From IMG/VR virus record IMGVR_UViG_3300025769_015018, positions 1-27,533 of that record: DNA of 27,533 bases; one strand, 5' to 3'. This stretch comes from a virus. The notes beneath the pieces were generated by a model that was given only the letters and a program-made list of their open reading frames with translations, had not been told where the DNA came from and ran no database searches. The position numbers were made by a program, and so were the translations under genes. Below, one piece after another: positions 13,634 to 21,919 of this stretch (the first letter of the stretch is position 1; every line of letters begins with the position of its first letter).

Positions 13634-14794
13634 TTATTGTCCAGACCGCAGCGTTTCAAGCTCCGCTAATAACGGGGCCGGGTTCTTGAGAATCGCCCGC
13701 GCAAACTGGTTAGGGAATCCATTTTTGGCTACATCGTAGTCTTGTTGGATATTCATAAAATAGTTAAAGTCGCTCATAGCAAAACCATTGTCGGTTAATA
13801 CTTTTTCCAACTGCTCCTGTTCGGTGGTAACACTCTGAGCGGTTGGAAGCACCTCGACATTTTCGGGCTCGTTCCCTGACTCCGTTTCTGGCGCTGCGGG
13901 CTGCTCTGGCGCTGCGGGCTGCTCTGGCTGCTCCGCCAGGCGTGCCTGCTCCATTTCTGCCTTGGTTCGCCGTTTCCTCTTCGGCTTTTGTGCCTCGCCC
14001 TCAAAGCCCGCGGCAGGCTGTTCTTCTGCGCTTCCCCCTTCTTTATCTTCTCCTATTTTCCCCATGGGGATTTCGTCGACCGTTACGTTGTCATCAAATC
14101 GAGGAGTCGAATCAATGCTGTCTTGAGTGCTCATGTCCCTTGAGACCGCTGTTTCAATATCAATAGACATAGGCCCCCAGTGTGTTAGCAGGGACTTGAG
14201 GACCGTCTTTTTGGCCATTGAATCAAAATCCGTCAGCCAGGGTGAATCTTTCTTTTTGGCTCGGTAAGCTTGAGAGAATCGCTCAGCGTGATCGATGATT
14301 TCTGATGTCTTCCAGTAAACCGTATGCTGGTAACCGTTTACTGTCTCGAGGAATGCTCCGTAACCGATCGGGTCTCCTGAGTCTTCGACGTCGTCATTAA
14401 ATTCGACCTGGCCTGTCTTCTTGCTCGTCTTAATTATTTGTCCTTCATATACCGCAAAAGTATTAAGGTGCTTGTACTGCCCGGACCTGATCGCCAACTG
14501 AACCAGACCTTTGTAACCGATCTGAAACTGTGCCTTTCCAGCGTAGGGAACAATGTAGGCTAACCCCAAAGTCTGATTGACTGGCAGATTGAGCGTTGCG
14601 GCAACCATCGCAGACGCCAGAACTGAATTAGGATCGCAATTCGCCAGGTGACGTTGCTGGCTGATAGCAATGATGGATGAGCAAAATTGTGGGGCTCTGT
14701 GTCCCAACACCTCAGTAAATCTTGATTTGACCGAATCCTTTTTAACTAGGGTTGATACGGTTTCTCTCTGTCGTTGTTGCAACTGATTATTCAT
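13634..14794 (-). CDS. recT: RecT single-strand annealing protein with long C-terminal extension
   Basis: 386 residues from ATG 14794. RecT coats single-stranded DNA and anneals it for phage recombination. The RecT core spans about residues 10-225: RHLANCDPNSVLASAMVAAT, LGLAYIVPY, FQIGYKGLVQLAIRSGQY, DPIGYGAFLETVNGYQHTVYW, and MAKKTVLKSLLTHWGPMS. E. coli RecT has 269 residues; the extra 120 comprise an acidic linker, a basic KPKRKRRTKAEM patch (270-281), a Pro/Gln/Ala repeat (289-303) and a final helical segment of about 60. The start lacks a Shine-Dalgarno and has an A-rich leader. It forms a recombination set with the nuclease and RusA downstream. Confidence 0.93.
   Translation of the reverse strand: MNNQLQQRQRETVSTLVKKDSVKSRFTEVLGHRAPQFCSSIIAISQQRHLANCDPNSVLASAMVAATLNLPVNQTLGLAYIVPYAGKAQFQIGYKGLVQLAIRSGQYKHLNTFAVYEGQIIKTSKKTGQVEFNDDVEDSGDPIGYGAFLETVNGYQHTVYWKTSEIIDHAERFSQAYRAKKKDSPWLTDFDSMAKKTVLKSLLTHWGPMSIDIETAVSRDMSTQDSIDSTPRFDDNVTVDEIPMGKIGEDKEGGSAEEQPAAGFEGEAQKPKRKRRTKAEMEQARLAEQPEQPAAPEQPAAPETESGNEPENVEVLPTAQSVTTEQEQLEKVLTDNGFAMSDFNYFMNIQQDYDVAKNGFPNQFARAILKNPAPLLAELETLRSGQ
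13888..13927 (-). repeat. 18-base tandem repeat inside recT
   Basis: An 18-base unit, CTGGCGCTGCGGGCTGCT on the plus strand, occurs 2.2 times and encodes EQPAAP repeats in the linker of the RecT extension. Copy number may vary between relatives. Confidence 0.85.
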
Positions 14795-14948
14795 TTTTTT
14801 ATTAGTTTGAGGTTGCCATCTTGGCAACGGGTTAGATCTTACCAACTAAGAAACGGGAGTCAATACCGCATGTGGTAACATATTAAGTGTTGACTGACTC
14901 TGGAATTTAAATAGGTTTGGAGTTTCTCAGAGTGTTTCGCTCTGCCTT
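14795..14948 (-). promoter_or_regulatory. Promoter region and 5' leader of recT
   Basis: On the minus strand: TTACCACAT box at 14878-14870, TTGACT (-35) at 14863-14858, 16 bases, TAAGAT (-10) at 14841-14836. The transcript would start near 14829 and open at once with a hairpin GTTGCC-AAGAT-GGCAAC (14828-14812), followed by AACCT and an A-rich stretch before the ATG at 14794. The remaining bases up to 14948 hold nothing else I can identify. This is the main promoter of the recombination and replication module. Confidence 0.55.
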
Positions 14949-15857
14949 TTAGCCCTCCCTCCCTCCCCGAGTGAATCCGGGGAGGGAGTTTAATATTAGC
15001 TCGACGTCTTCAAAAGTTGTTCCTTGGTGCATGACCTCTTTTATCTGCTTGAGTCCGCAATCATAAAACGAGGTCATGAAGTCGATCTCCTTTCGAATGA
15101 ACACGCAGGGCAGTCTTGGAATTGTTAACGCCAAGTGAAGCGGCCCAGAATCAATCCCAATGAATCCTGACGCCTGGTTTAGTATGTGCCACATAGGAAC
15201 GACTCCCAGGGGCCAACCTTTGGTAGATTTGCTGTCGTTGAGTCCGATCCACCAATAATCAGGGGATGAATCGAACCTGTAATTGAAATCGTAATTCAAC
15301 ACAATGAGACGAAACCCCATAGCCTCGACCACCTCTTGTATTTTGTGAGCCATCCAAAGCGGGCACGATTTCCGCCAGGGCGAGCTTGATGCCTGGCCAT
15401 GAAATACAATGTAAGGCCTTGAATCTCCTTGAATAACTTTCATCATTGTTGCCCAGGCGTCGCTTGTGTATTTGGTTGCCCACTTTAAAGGCAGAGGCTT
15501 CACTGGTTCGTCTGTAACAATTCCCAGCTCATGTTCCATGCATATCCTAGTTTTTGTCTTCGGCCCCCCTTTGCAAGGCCTATCCGAATCCTCTGGGTGG
15601 AATCTTATCTCGTAATAATTACGGTGATTGGCCCGAACTTCCATGGCTTTCACGTTTGGCAGATCCTCAAATAGATCGACGTAGCGACAGTCATACGGAA
15701 TGTTTAAAAGCACTTCCTTTTTTAAGTGTGACAGTGCTACACGGAACATTAGAGCGTCCCCTAGTCCGTGGTTGAACGATAGCCTAACCGCTCCGTCCTT
15801 TAATGTTCGCCTGCGCCGCTTTGGCGTCGTTATGATTTCTCTTTTTTCTCTCACCAT
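14949..15857 (-). CDS. GT9-like (heptosyltransferase-type) glycosyltransferase
   Basis: 302 residues. GT9 enzymes move heptose from ADP-heptose to the lipopolysaccharide core. A basic tail (TPKRRRRTLK) precedes the first strand VRLSFNHGLGDALMFRVALSHL, with the G-x-G-D motif near 31-34. In the C-terminal domain, PWRKSCPLWMAHKIQEVVEAM (160-180) and FIGIDSGPLHLALTI (232-246) match the conserved donor-binding region; D-S-G-P-x-H-x-A is diagnostic. It is slightly shorter than bacterial enzymes (about 320-350). It may modify host surface sugars to block superinfection or decorate a phage product. ATG 15857 has GAGGG upstream. It ends in a GC-rich hairpin. Confidence 0.75.
   Translation of the reverse strand: MVREKREIITTPKRRRRTLKDGAVRLSFNHGLGDALMFRVALSHLKKEVLLNIPYDCRYVDLFEDLPNVKAMEVRANHRNYYEIRFHPEDSDRPCKGGPKTKTRICMEHELGIVTDEPVKPLPLKWATKYTSDAWATMMKVIQGDSRPYIVFHGQASSSPWRKSCPLWMAHKIQEVVEAMGFRLIVLNYDFNYRFDSSPDYWWIGLNDSKSTKGWPLGVVPMWHILNQASGFIGIDSGPLHLALTIPRLPCVFIRKEIDFMTSFYDCGLKQIKEVMHQGTTFEDVELILNSLPGFTRGGREG
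14959..14988. other. Perfect 11-bp inverted repeat at the 3' end of the GT9-like gene
   Basis: CTCCCTCCCCG (14959-14969) and CGGGGAGGGAG (14978-14988) pair perfectly around an 8-base loop, inside the last codons of the gene. Neither side has a good T-run (TTTAATATT on the plus side), so it is more likely an mRNA 3' stabiliser or Rho-type stop than a classic terminator. Confidence 0.6.
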
Positions 15858-16096
15858 TTTCCCTCTATACATTTAGCAGCTGACAGTGTTACCTTGAATT
15901 TCATTGGGCACGTACATCGACGGCAAGACCAGTTGTCCCAATGCTCACACCCCTTGCATATGGCAAGGCGGTGCTCCTCTACTTCTTTTGACGCAATCGA
16001 AGGGTCCTTTATGAATCTAAAGCCAGTGGAGACAAGCTCCGAGACGAGCCTTGAAGTCTTAGCCCTTTGATTGCGCGACTTTGATCCTCTTTTCAA
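15851..16096 (-). CDS. Small Cys-rich protein, DUF6171-like
   Basis: 81 residues from a TTG start at 16096 that overlaps the upstream stop as TTGA; the only in-frame ATG, at 16141, would overlap the preceding gene by 49 bases. The N-terminus is basic. The C-terminal part reads RLAICKGCEHW, SCRRCTCPMKFK and AAKCIEGKW: the C-x-x-C ... C-x-x-C-x-C ... C ... W arrangement of DUF6171-type zinc-binding proteins, which have no known function. It sits between two glycosyltransferase-type genes. Confidence 0.6.
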   Translation of the reverse strand: MKRGSKSRNQRAKTSRLVSELVSTGFRFIKDPSIASKEVEEHRLAICKGCEHWDNWSCRRCTCPMKFKVTLSAAKCIEGKW

Positions 16097-17076
16097 ATAA
16101 CTACGGTTTCGTTTCCTGATGATGGGTGGAGGGCTTGGCACATTTCAAGGTCTAGCTGTCCGAATGTGCTTCGCCTGTCCCTTGGCGGAAACACCGAAAA
16201 GAGCCCGTCTTTTAGCATCTGCGGGAAAAGAACCTGAGCACAAAACACTTCGTCAAAGCCGTAACCTGATGGGGATCGGCCAAAGATTGGACAGCTCTTT
16301 TCTATGCCAGGGTGCCAGACTTCGTTTTGAACTAGCCCCATGCTTGCCGCCCAATAAAAAACTTTCATCTGTTCCGTGATAATGTCGTCTGAAACGACCC
16401 CGCCAATGCAGCCAAACTGAGAAGCCGTGATTGGGTGGTAGAACACAGAGCGATTATCAAAGCTGTTTAGCTCGTTTGCCCCGTTGTGTGCAGCTCTCCA
16501 CCATTTGGCTTTTGATCTAAGCCACTGGTCTATACCCGGCCTCTCAGTGTCCAGGGCGTCCGCGTCGACGATGAAAACGGGCATGTCTGAGTCGAGCCCC
16601 TTGAACCGCCACATTGCCCCAGGATTGTGCCGCACTGATGGGCTGCTCATCACATGGTAGGTGTGATTACCGTTTAACATTCCAGACTTTTCTAATTGGT
16701 GAAAAAGCCAGGGGCATGTGTAAACCTCAAGGTTTACGTAAGGGTCGTTGAACTGACAAATCGGACGAAGGTAAGTATCCCACCAGCTTCTTGATTTTTT
16801 AGACCATCCATTTTGTATTAAAAAAGCGTCAGTTTCATTTTTGCTGTGAAGAGGTAATGATGTGATCCCTAAAAGGTTCATTTCTGGGTCTGTTATATCG
16901 TGGTTTTCGATAAACAGTGAGGTTGAGTATTTCACCTTACCTGAAGATCGTCCCTTGATAGTATGCTGGACGTCAAAATCATCCATAACTATATTCGGAG
17001 AGAATTCTCTCATTTTCCTGGACAAGTCGCCCATGTCTGCCGGTCTGAAGTAATCGAAGTATGTTGGTTTTCTCAT
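16093..17076 (-). CDS. Putative glycosyltransferase with DxD motif
   Basis: 327 residues. After an N-terminal half of unclear fold (with SSPSVRHNPGAMWRFKGLDSD, about 144-164), the segment MPVFIVDADALDTERPGIDQWL (165-186) looks like the strand-DxD-helix of a GT-A glycosyltransferase, with D171 and D173 as metal ligands. CIGGVV (223-228) and GYGFDEVFCAQVLF (271-284) resemble the acceptor and Asp-Glu regions of such enzymes. No exact family is named. It lies in the same operon as the GT9-like gene, which supports a sugar-transfer role. The start has no Shine-Dalgarno. Confidence 0.5.
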   Translation of the reverse strand: MRKPTYFDYFRPADMGDLSRKMREFSPNIVMDDFDVQHTIKGRSSGKVKYSTSLFIENHDITDPEMNLLGITSLPLHSKNETDAFLIQNGWSKKSRSWWDTYLRPICQFNDPYVNLEVYTCPWLFHQLEKSGMLNGNHTYHVMSSPSVRHNPGAMWRFKGLDSDMPVFIVDADALDTERPGIDQWLRSKAKWWRAAHNGANELNSFDNRSVFYHPITASQFGCIGGVVSDDIITEQMKVFYWAASMGLVQNEVWHPGIEKSCPIFGRSPSGYGFDEVFCAQVLFPQMLKDGLFSVFPPRDRRSTFGQLDLEMCQALHPSSGNETVVI

Positions 17077-17096
17077 AGTGTTTTCGCTTTTTGGTT

Positions 17097-17300
17097 TTAA
17101 GTTAAAATGGATATGGCCTCGCCTAATAGCCTTCTGGTTTCAAATAACTGATATTCCGACACTGTTCCGTCAGGATCATCTCCTAGTAGGTCGATCAACT
17201 CTTGGATATTCGACGCTTGGTTGTAAATGGCCGACCGGTGAAGCGCGGATTTGTCCTTTGACGACGACCTGTCGTTGACTTTTGGTAATTTTCTAGCCAT
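17097..17300 (-). CDS. Small hypothetical protein (67 aa)
   Basis: 67 residues from ATG 17300, starting MARKLPKVNDRSSSKDKSAL, with a basic head and helical acidic remainder (NIQELIDLLGDDPDG, then YQLFETRRLLGEAISIL). A possible assembly or regulatory peptide; no family recognised. The start overlaps the last codons of the small membrane protein, so the two are coupled. Confidence 0.55.
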   Translation of the reverse strand: MARKLPKVNDRSSSKDKSALHRSAIYNQASNIQELIDLLGDDPDGTVSEYQLFETRRLLGEAISILT

Positions 17301-17433
17301 GGGTGAAAGGGTTCCTTTTTTGTTTGGGGTGCTTGTTTTTGGATACAACATTAAGACATTCAACGGCCCAGGCGGACACCGCAATAAGGTTGACGGCTAC
17401 GGTTACAAGCAAGCAAAACACTGCAAATTTCAT
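17293..17433 (-). CDS. Small membrane or secreted protein (46 aa)
   Basis: An overlooked short gene. ATG 17433 overlaps the upstream stop as TAATG and has an excellent GAGGAG site 6 bases upstream. The product starts MKFAVFCLLVTVAVNLIAVS and continues AWAVECLNVVSKNKHPKQKR: one hydrophobic segment at about residues 4-23, either a membrane anchor or a signal peptide (possible cleavage after AWA), then a basic tail. The strong ribosome site and tight packing support it as real. Function unknown. Confidence 0.65.
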   Translation of the reverse strand: MKFAVFCLLVTVAVNLIAVSAWAVECLNVVSKNKHPKQKRNPFTHG

Positions 17434-17753
17434 TAGAGCTCCTCTACGGTGAACTTGTCCCAGTCACACGCTTCTGATTCGTCTTCCGTCTCGTGGTTTT
17501 CGATCTCCCACCTGACCTTGTAAACGATAGGATCGCCATCGTCGTCGGTTTTTGATCTGCTATAAGCGTAAGCCATGTAATAGCACTCGGGGGGGGTTCC
17601 ATCTTGATTTATGAATGCGTCTTGAGCCAGGTCCATGAAGTGGCCCCCGTCTACGATTGTCCCAAGCCGGGAATAGTGACTGCTGCATATCGGATCAGAG
17701 CCTATCCTGTTTTTCGAGTCGTGCGGGTTGTTGTCGTCGAATATGATTTTCAT
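17433..17753 (-). CDS. Hypothetical acidic protein
   Basis: 106 residues, strongly acidic, starting MKIIFDDNNPHDSKNR and ending DWDKFTVEEL. GAAAGG lies 6 bases before ATG 17753. It carries a compact-looking aromatic region (ECYYMAYAYSRSKTDDDGD, about 56-74) followed by a strand VYKVRWEIE. No family recognised. First gene of the operon that includes the glycosyltransferases. Confidence 0.6.
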   Translation of the reverse strand: MKIIFDDNNPHDSKNRIGSDPICSSHYSRLGTIVDGGHFMDLAQDAFINQDGTPPECYYMAYAYSRSKTDDDGDPIVYKVRWEIENHETEDESEACDWDKFTVEEL

Positions 17754-17774
17754 TTAATGCCTTTCGTTGAGAAG

Positions 17775-17810
17775 ACATTACCGCTTTACCACAAGCACGT
17801 CAACAGGTAA
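17775..17810 (-). promoter_or_regulatory. Putative promoter of the glycosyltransferase operon
   Basis: On the minus strand: TTACCTG at 17810-17804, directly followed by TTGACG (-35, 17803-17798), 17 bases, and TAATGT (-10, 17780-17775). It lies in the only gap between the tail module and the operon, which makes it functionally plausible. Confidence 0.5.
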
Positions 17811-17826
17811 TCGACAAAGGAGGGAT

Positions 17827-20800
17827 TTATTTTACGTCAACGCGAATATAGGTCTCGCCGATAGACTCAACGCCCATGGACGCACGTGAGGAAGACTCGG
17901 CGTCCCCTGCGCTGCCGCCAGGGAGCCCGCTTCCGACTGACGACGTGACCAGATCGCCAGTCGGCGGGCTTTTAGGGGCAAGGACCCCTGACTGACCTAT
18001 AGCGCATCCTTCTGCGGGATCAGACACTATATCCAGCTCCGTGAAGTCTGTCAGGACGTCGCCTGGTTCAGGGTCTCTCAGCAGCACAGACCGAACAAGT
18101 GTCGCTGGCTTGTAAACGTAAGGCACACCGAGCCCTAAGCTATCTACGTAGCTCCTGAGCGTCTCCGGGACGGCTTCCAACACTTTCGGGTGGGGTCTCA
18201 TCCTCCAATGGACTTCGCTCCAATAGCAAAGCATTTTATCACCTGACCCGTCGTTGAAAATGGTCATGTAAGCCTCAGCGTTATCGGCAAACGGGATGTT
18301 GTCTTGATAGTAAGCAGTATCCGAGGTCCTTAGCGTTGTGGGCTTAATATAGCTTGCTCCTCTGGCTATCTTCCACCCGTTGATTGTCTCGATCGTGACA
18401 GGGTAGGTGTCCCAGTATGTAAGCCGCTTTGATTCGAGATAGACAGGGACTCCGAAGCGTGCGGACTTGAGCAAATTGATTGCCTGTCCCATCTCCCGCC
18501 ATGTGCCCGCATAACATTTAGTCTGGGGGAAAACGCCGTAGCCTTTGGTCTCTAGGTTATCTCGAATCGGCAACCTGTCCTGGCCTACCCCGTTAGCGTT
18601 AACGATCTCCATGAGCCGTTCCATGGTAAGGTCTCGGGAGCTCTGCCCGTCACAGTAGGAATGATAGAGAGCTGTCTTTGGGTGGTAAACCATTGTAGAC
18701 TCGACCTTGTCCTCGTCCAGAAACCCGCTAACGCTCGCCCGGATTATGAACTCAGCGTAGGCAGGCAGATCGTGAAAGCTTCGCCTGTCGCGCTCTGGCT
18801 GTATCAATGCGTCGCTGTCGTTGTAAACCTCGGGCATGAGTCGTTGCAGGAAGAATCGACAAACAAGCGAGCCATAGAAGGCTGTAGCGTCGTAGTCTGT
18901 CGAGGCATTGGGGGCGACATCGCCGATCCTATCTTGGTCAGGGGTCTGGCCGTCAACATACCAATTAAGAGCACCTACAACGGTATTCTCGTCGCTCCTC
19001 TCTCCCGTGTCTGTCGTTAGGTAGCTTGCGCGACTAGATGACGTATCAAGAACAGCGGTTGGGGCCGATGATGTCTTTCTGAGGCGTCCCTGAAGCTCTA
19101 TCTCGATAAGGTTTGTAGAAGCCCCCACCCTAACCTCTTTTATCAAATAGGGAGCCTTGTAGACCTGGCAGGATCGATAGTGGGCTGATATCCCGTTGCA
19201 ATCGCCCTCCCCAACAATGTCAACATCTCCGTCACCAAAGATTGAATCACGGCAATCACCTGAGCTTGCACCGTCCGCAGTATTAATGGGAGTGTAGACG
19301 TGCCGAGATGATCCGTAGTAAGGGACGTTGTCGCCTTCGTAGCGTTGCCCCGGGGCTATTTCCGTTCTAATTACGGTGTCAGAAGCTGCGGCGTTTCCCC
19401 GTCCGTATCGGTTGAGCTCTTTGCCTGCTGACGATCCGGTGTCCCCTTTCATGGACTCAGACAAAAGAGTGCATCGATCAAGCATTGTTCCGTATACGTC
19501 CCCCGCGTTGCTTGGCTTCCAGTCGCTGCCCGTCGTGTCTTTAAAAACCATTTGCCCCCCGATCGAAAGAATCCATTCGTTTGACTCTCCTTGGTCTGCG
19601 ATATCTTCAGGGGTGACGATAAAGAAGTCTTCTTTAACGACGAGATCTGTAGCGTTTGAAAACCCAATAACGCGGCTTTCGTTCCCCTTGAATTTCTGGC
19701 CAAGGGAATAATTGTTGCCATCGTAAGTAACGTAACCCGATGGGGTCCCGGCTGATTCGACCTTGTAATGAACGTCTGGCCTAGCCGAGGTTATAGCCGC
19801 CTCAGAAGGGGCGATGTCAAAAAAGATATCGGCGTCTGAATCCCCATTTCCTCGTCTCTCAAAAATGAGAACGGAATTGCCATCCCCGTTAACATGGTAA
19901 CCCTTGAGGTTTTTGTAGGTCACCACCCTTATCCACTTGAGTATAAAATCCCTCATGGATTGATAGTGTGGGTATTTACCTATCTTTGTTTCAACGGGAA
20001 CAGTCGCGTTGGTGGGATTGTAAACGCAACCATTAACGAAGTAGGCATCAGAGATCTCTTTGGCCGTGTCGACAATCTTGCCACGGTATATCGTGGGGCT
20101 GTTCGATCGGGCCGTAGACATCCGAATAAACAGATCGACGTCAAAAGGCTCGGGTTTATGGATGAGCAGCTCGGCCAGTTCAACGTAAATATCCTCCCCA
20201 GCCGTCAGTGTGTCCAGAAGCTTAGCTTTTATGGCTCCCGTCTTTGACACTGGCCACCAGACCATATTCGATTCGGCGTCTTGATTAACCGATAGCGTAG
20301 CGATTACAACCCCGTCCTCCTCCAGCTGGACACGCCTTTCAGACGCCCCGAGATTTTCCCCTACCACTATAGCGCCTGCGAACGTGAAATCAGATCTAGG
20401 TGAATGCGCCACGCTCCCGCCATCGTCACCGTATGTCCCCGCAGCGGCCAAGTCATCCCATTCAAAAATGGGATACTGAGCCTCGATCACTCCAAGCGAT
20501 CCGACCTCGACGCCGTAAGCAGGGGCTAAAAACCACTGGCTGCCAAAAATCGACTCATAGTCAACAGTCAAATCGACCGGCTGCCAACTTGAATCATCTG
20601 CTCGCTGATCTGCTGTTCCCCTGTATTCAGAGCAAAAACGAGACCGCATTTGATTGATTTGTTGACCCTTCTCTCTGTTCATGGCCTCGGTTGGCCCGTC
20701 AATCCTTCCTCCTGCGGTTTTGTGGAAAAGTGTCTTGTATCCAATCAACGAATTCCACGAGTCAACGCTTCTTGCTGCAAACATGGCAGGCGCGTCTGTA

Positions 20801-21291
20801 AAGTCGTCAAGATCGCTTGGAAGGACAACACCTCGCTGAGTCTTGCCGAGAGTCCAGTAATCAAGATCCGTAACAGGTAGAGCTCCGATAAGCGGGGGCT
20901 CCCGTAAGGGGACATCGTTGAGCCTCGAGTCCTCTGAAACTAGGCCGGGATCGATTCCAAAGAAGTAAGTATTCACCGGGCTGTTGACGTTCAAGCCTTC
21001 CGGGAATCCAGGGTCAGCAGCGGGCCAGTTTGTCTCCGTCTCTGGAAGCAGTCCGTAATAGGTCAGCCATTCATCCTCAGCGGGGTAATTTGTGAACCCT
21101 GAATCAGGATTTCTGAAGTTTCGGACGAACGAGTAAAAGGCGAAAATGCATCTCCAATGAACATCGCCCAGGCCTGACAAGATTCGAGCATTTATCGCTC
21201 GAGCCATTTCCCGTTGCTGCCCGCTTTCGAACCTGTCACCCTTGTCTACTGAATGGACAGCAGGAAAGTATCCTGGATATTCGCTTGGCAC
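17827..21291 (-). CDS. Very large virion protein of unknown family (1154 aa)
   Basis: The largest gene here, at the end of the tail module, where baseplate, fibre or receptor-binding genes normally sit. The sequence is rich in Trp, Tyr and Asp with low Lys, typical of virion surface proteins. Around residues 270-380 there is a beta-sandwich-like stretch (FTFAGAIVVGENLG, RRVQLEEDGVVIATLSV, AGEDIYVELAELLIHKP) that could be a carbohydrate-binding or jelly-roll module. The remainder has no recognised domain; the last 60 residues are Gly/Ser-rich and end FIRVDVK-like (ETYIRVDVK). The start is GTG 21291 without a strong ribosome site; ATG at residue 29 is an alternative. Virion role inferred from position. 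Confidence 0.6.
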   Translation of the reverse strand: MPSEYPGYFPAVHSVDKGDRFESGQQREMARAINARILSGLGDVHWRCIFAFYSFVRNFRNPDSGFTNYPAEDEWLTYYGLLPETETNWPAADPGFPEGLNVNSPVNTYFFGIDPGLVSEDSRLNDVPLREPPLIGALPVTDLDYWTLGKTQRGVVLPSDLDDFTDAPAMFAARSVDSWNSLIGYKTLFHKTAGGRIDGPTEAMNREKGQQINQMRSRFCSEYRGTADQRADDSSWQPVDLTVDYESIFGSQWFLAPAYGVEVGSLGVIEAQYPIFEWDDLAAAGTYGDDGGSVAHSPRSDFTFAGAIVVGENLGASERRVQLEEDGVVIATLSVNQDAESNMVWWPVSKTGAIKAKLLDTLTAGEDIYVELAELLIHKPEPFDVDLFIRMSTARSNSPTIYRGKIVDTAKEISDAYFVNGCVYNPTNATVPVETKIGKYPHYQSMRDFILKWIRVVTYKNLKGYHVNGDGNSVLIFERRGNGDSDADIFFDIAPSEAAITSARPDVHYKVESAGTPSGYVTYDGNNYSLGQKFKGNESRVIGFSNATDLVVKEDFFIVTPEDIADQGESNEWILSIGGQMVFKDTTGSDWKPSNAGDVYGTMLDRCTLLSESMKGDTGSSAGKELNRYGRGNAAASDTVIRTEIAPGQRYEGDNVPYYGSSRHVYTPINTADGASSGDCRDSIFGDGDVDIVGEGDCNGISAHYRSCQVYKAPYLIKEVRVGASTNLIEIELQGRLRKTSSAPTAVLDTSSSRASYLTTDTGERSDENTVVGALNWYVDGQTPDQDRIGDVAPNASTDYDATAFYGSLVCRFFLQRLMPEVYNDSDALIQPERDRRSFHDLPAYAEFIIRASVSGFLDEDKVESTMVYHPKTALYHSYCDGQSSRDLTMERLMEIVNANGVGQDRLPIRDNLETKGYGVFPQTKCYAGTWREMGQAINLLKSARFGVPVYLESKRLTYWDTYPVTIETINGWKIARGASYIKPTTLRTSDTAYYQDNIPFADNAEAYMTIFNDGSGDKMLCYWSEVHWRMRPHPKVLEAVPETLRSYVDSLGLGVPYVYKPATLVRSVLLRDPEPGDVLTDFTELDIVSDPAEGCAIGQSGVLAPKSPPTGDLVTSSVGSGLPGGSAGDAESSSRASMGVESIGETYIRVDVK

Positions 21292-21294
21292 AGA

Positions 21295-21516
21295 TTAGGC
21301 CCAATATGAAGCCTGAAGGACAGTCGATGGAACCGAGTTTCCACGCTGGACCGGCCTTTTGGACGATGTCAAAAACGTACCTGCAGTGGTGTGACTGGTA
21401 GCCCTACCCTTGCCTGGCCGAACGTGGTATTTCCGCATCTGCATTTGGAGCTCTTTAATCTGGTTTGATTTCCGGCCCTCTCCTGAAGGGACTCCTTGAT
21501 TCGATGCGATTGACAT
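21295..21516 (-). CDS. Small basic hypothetical protein
   Basis: 73 residues, Ser/Thr/Arg/Gln-rich and probably disordered (HVRPGKGRATSHTTAGTFL). AAAGG precedes ATG 21516 by about ten bases. No family recognised. It sits between two virion genes, so a structural accessory role is plausible. Confidence 0.5.
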   Translation of the reverse strand: MSIASNQGVPSGEGRKSNQIKELQMQMRKYHVRPGKGRATSHTTAGTFLTSSKRPVQRGNSVPSTVLQASYWA

Positions 21517-21522
21517 TAGCTC

Positions 21523-21918
21523 TTAGCCTTTAAAGGACGGGTTGATCGGTTTGGAACAGTGAATAGACAGGCCTGTCGCGCTCGCGTCAAAGACTATTTT
21601 TTGATCGTTCCCTGAGTCCTTGTAAGCGCCCATGTTGGCAAACTCATATTGCTTGTTAGCGGGAATGACGTAATCTTTGGTTGTAACAGACTTTCCGATT
21701 GCGCCCAAGCCTGAGTCAGTTGGGGTGGGAACAGTGATTTTGAGGGTCAGGTCTCCCCCAGTTGTATTCTTGACCTTGATAGCTCCTACGTCAGCGTGAG
21801 CCGCTTCGATTCCCGTCCCTGCCGTGATATCCTGGTAAGTCAAGTCAGCGAGCGTGATATTTAAACCTGCATAGCTGCTCGCGGTTGGGTCGTGTAGTGC
21901 TGTTAGTGTATCTGCCAT
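21523..21918 (-). CDS. Beta-sandwich virion protein
   Basis: 131 residues with low complexity of charge and high Thr/Gly/Ala. The strands VGAIKVKNTTGGDLTLKI, TTKDYVIPANKQYEF and NDQKIVFDASATGLSI give an all-beta fold with the N-T-T-G-G-D-L-T-L and V-I-P-A-N patterns common in small phage decoration or tail proteins. Likely a minor structural protein; capsid decoration cannot be separated from tail function on sequence alone. Confidence 0.5.
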   Translation of the reverse strand: MADTLTALHDPTASSYAGLNITLADLTYQDITAGTGIEAAHADVGAIKVKNTTGGDLTLKITVPTPTDSGLGAIGKSVTTKDYVIPANKQYEFANMGAYKDSGNDQKIVFDASATGLSIHCSKPINPSFKG

Positions 21919-21919
21919 T

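Noticed and set aside
13888-13927. Short tandem repeat considered as CRISPR or recombination site
   Set aside because: The two 18-base units are contiguous without spacers and encode an in-frame EQPAAP repeat of RecT.
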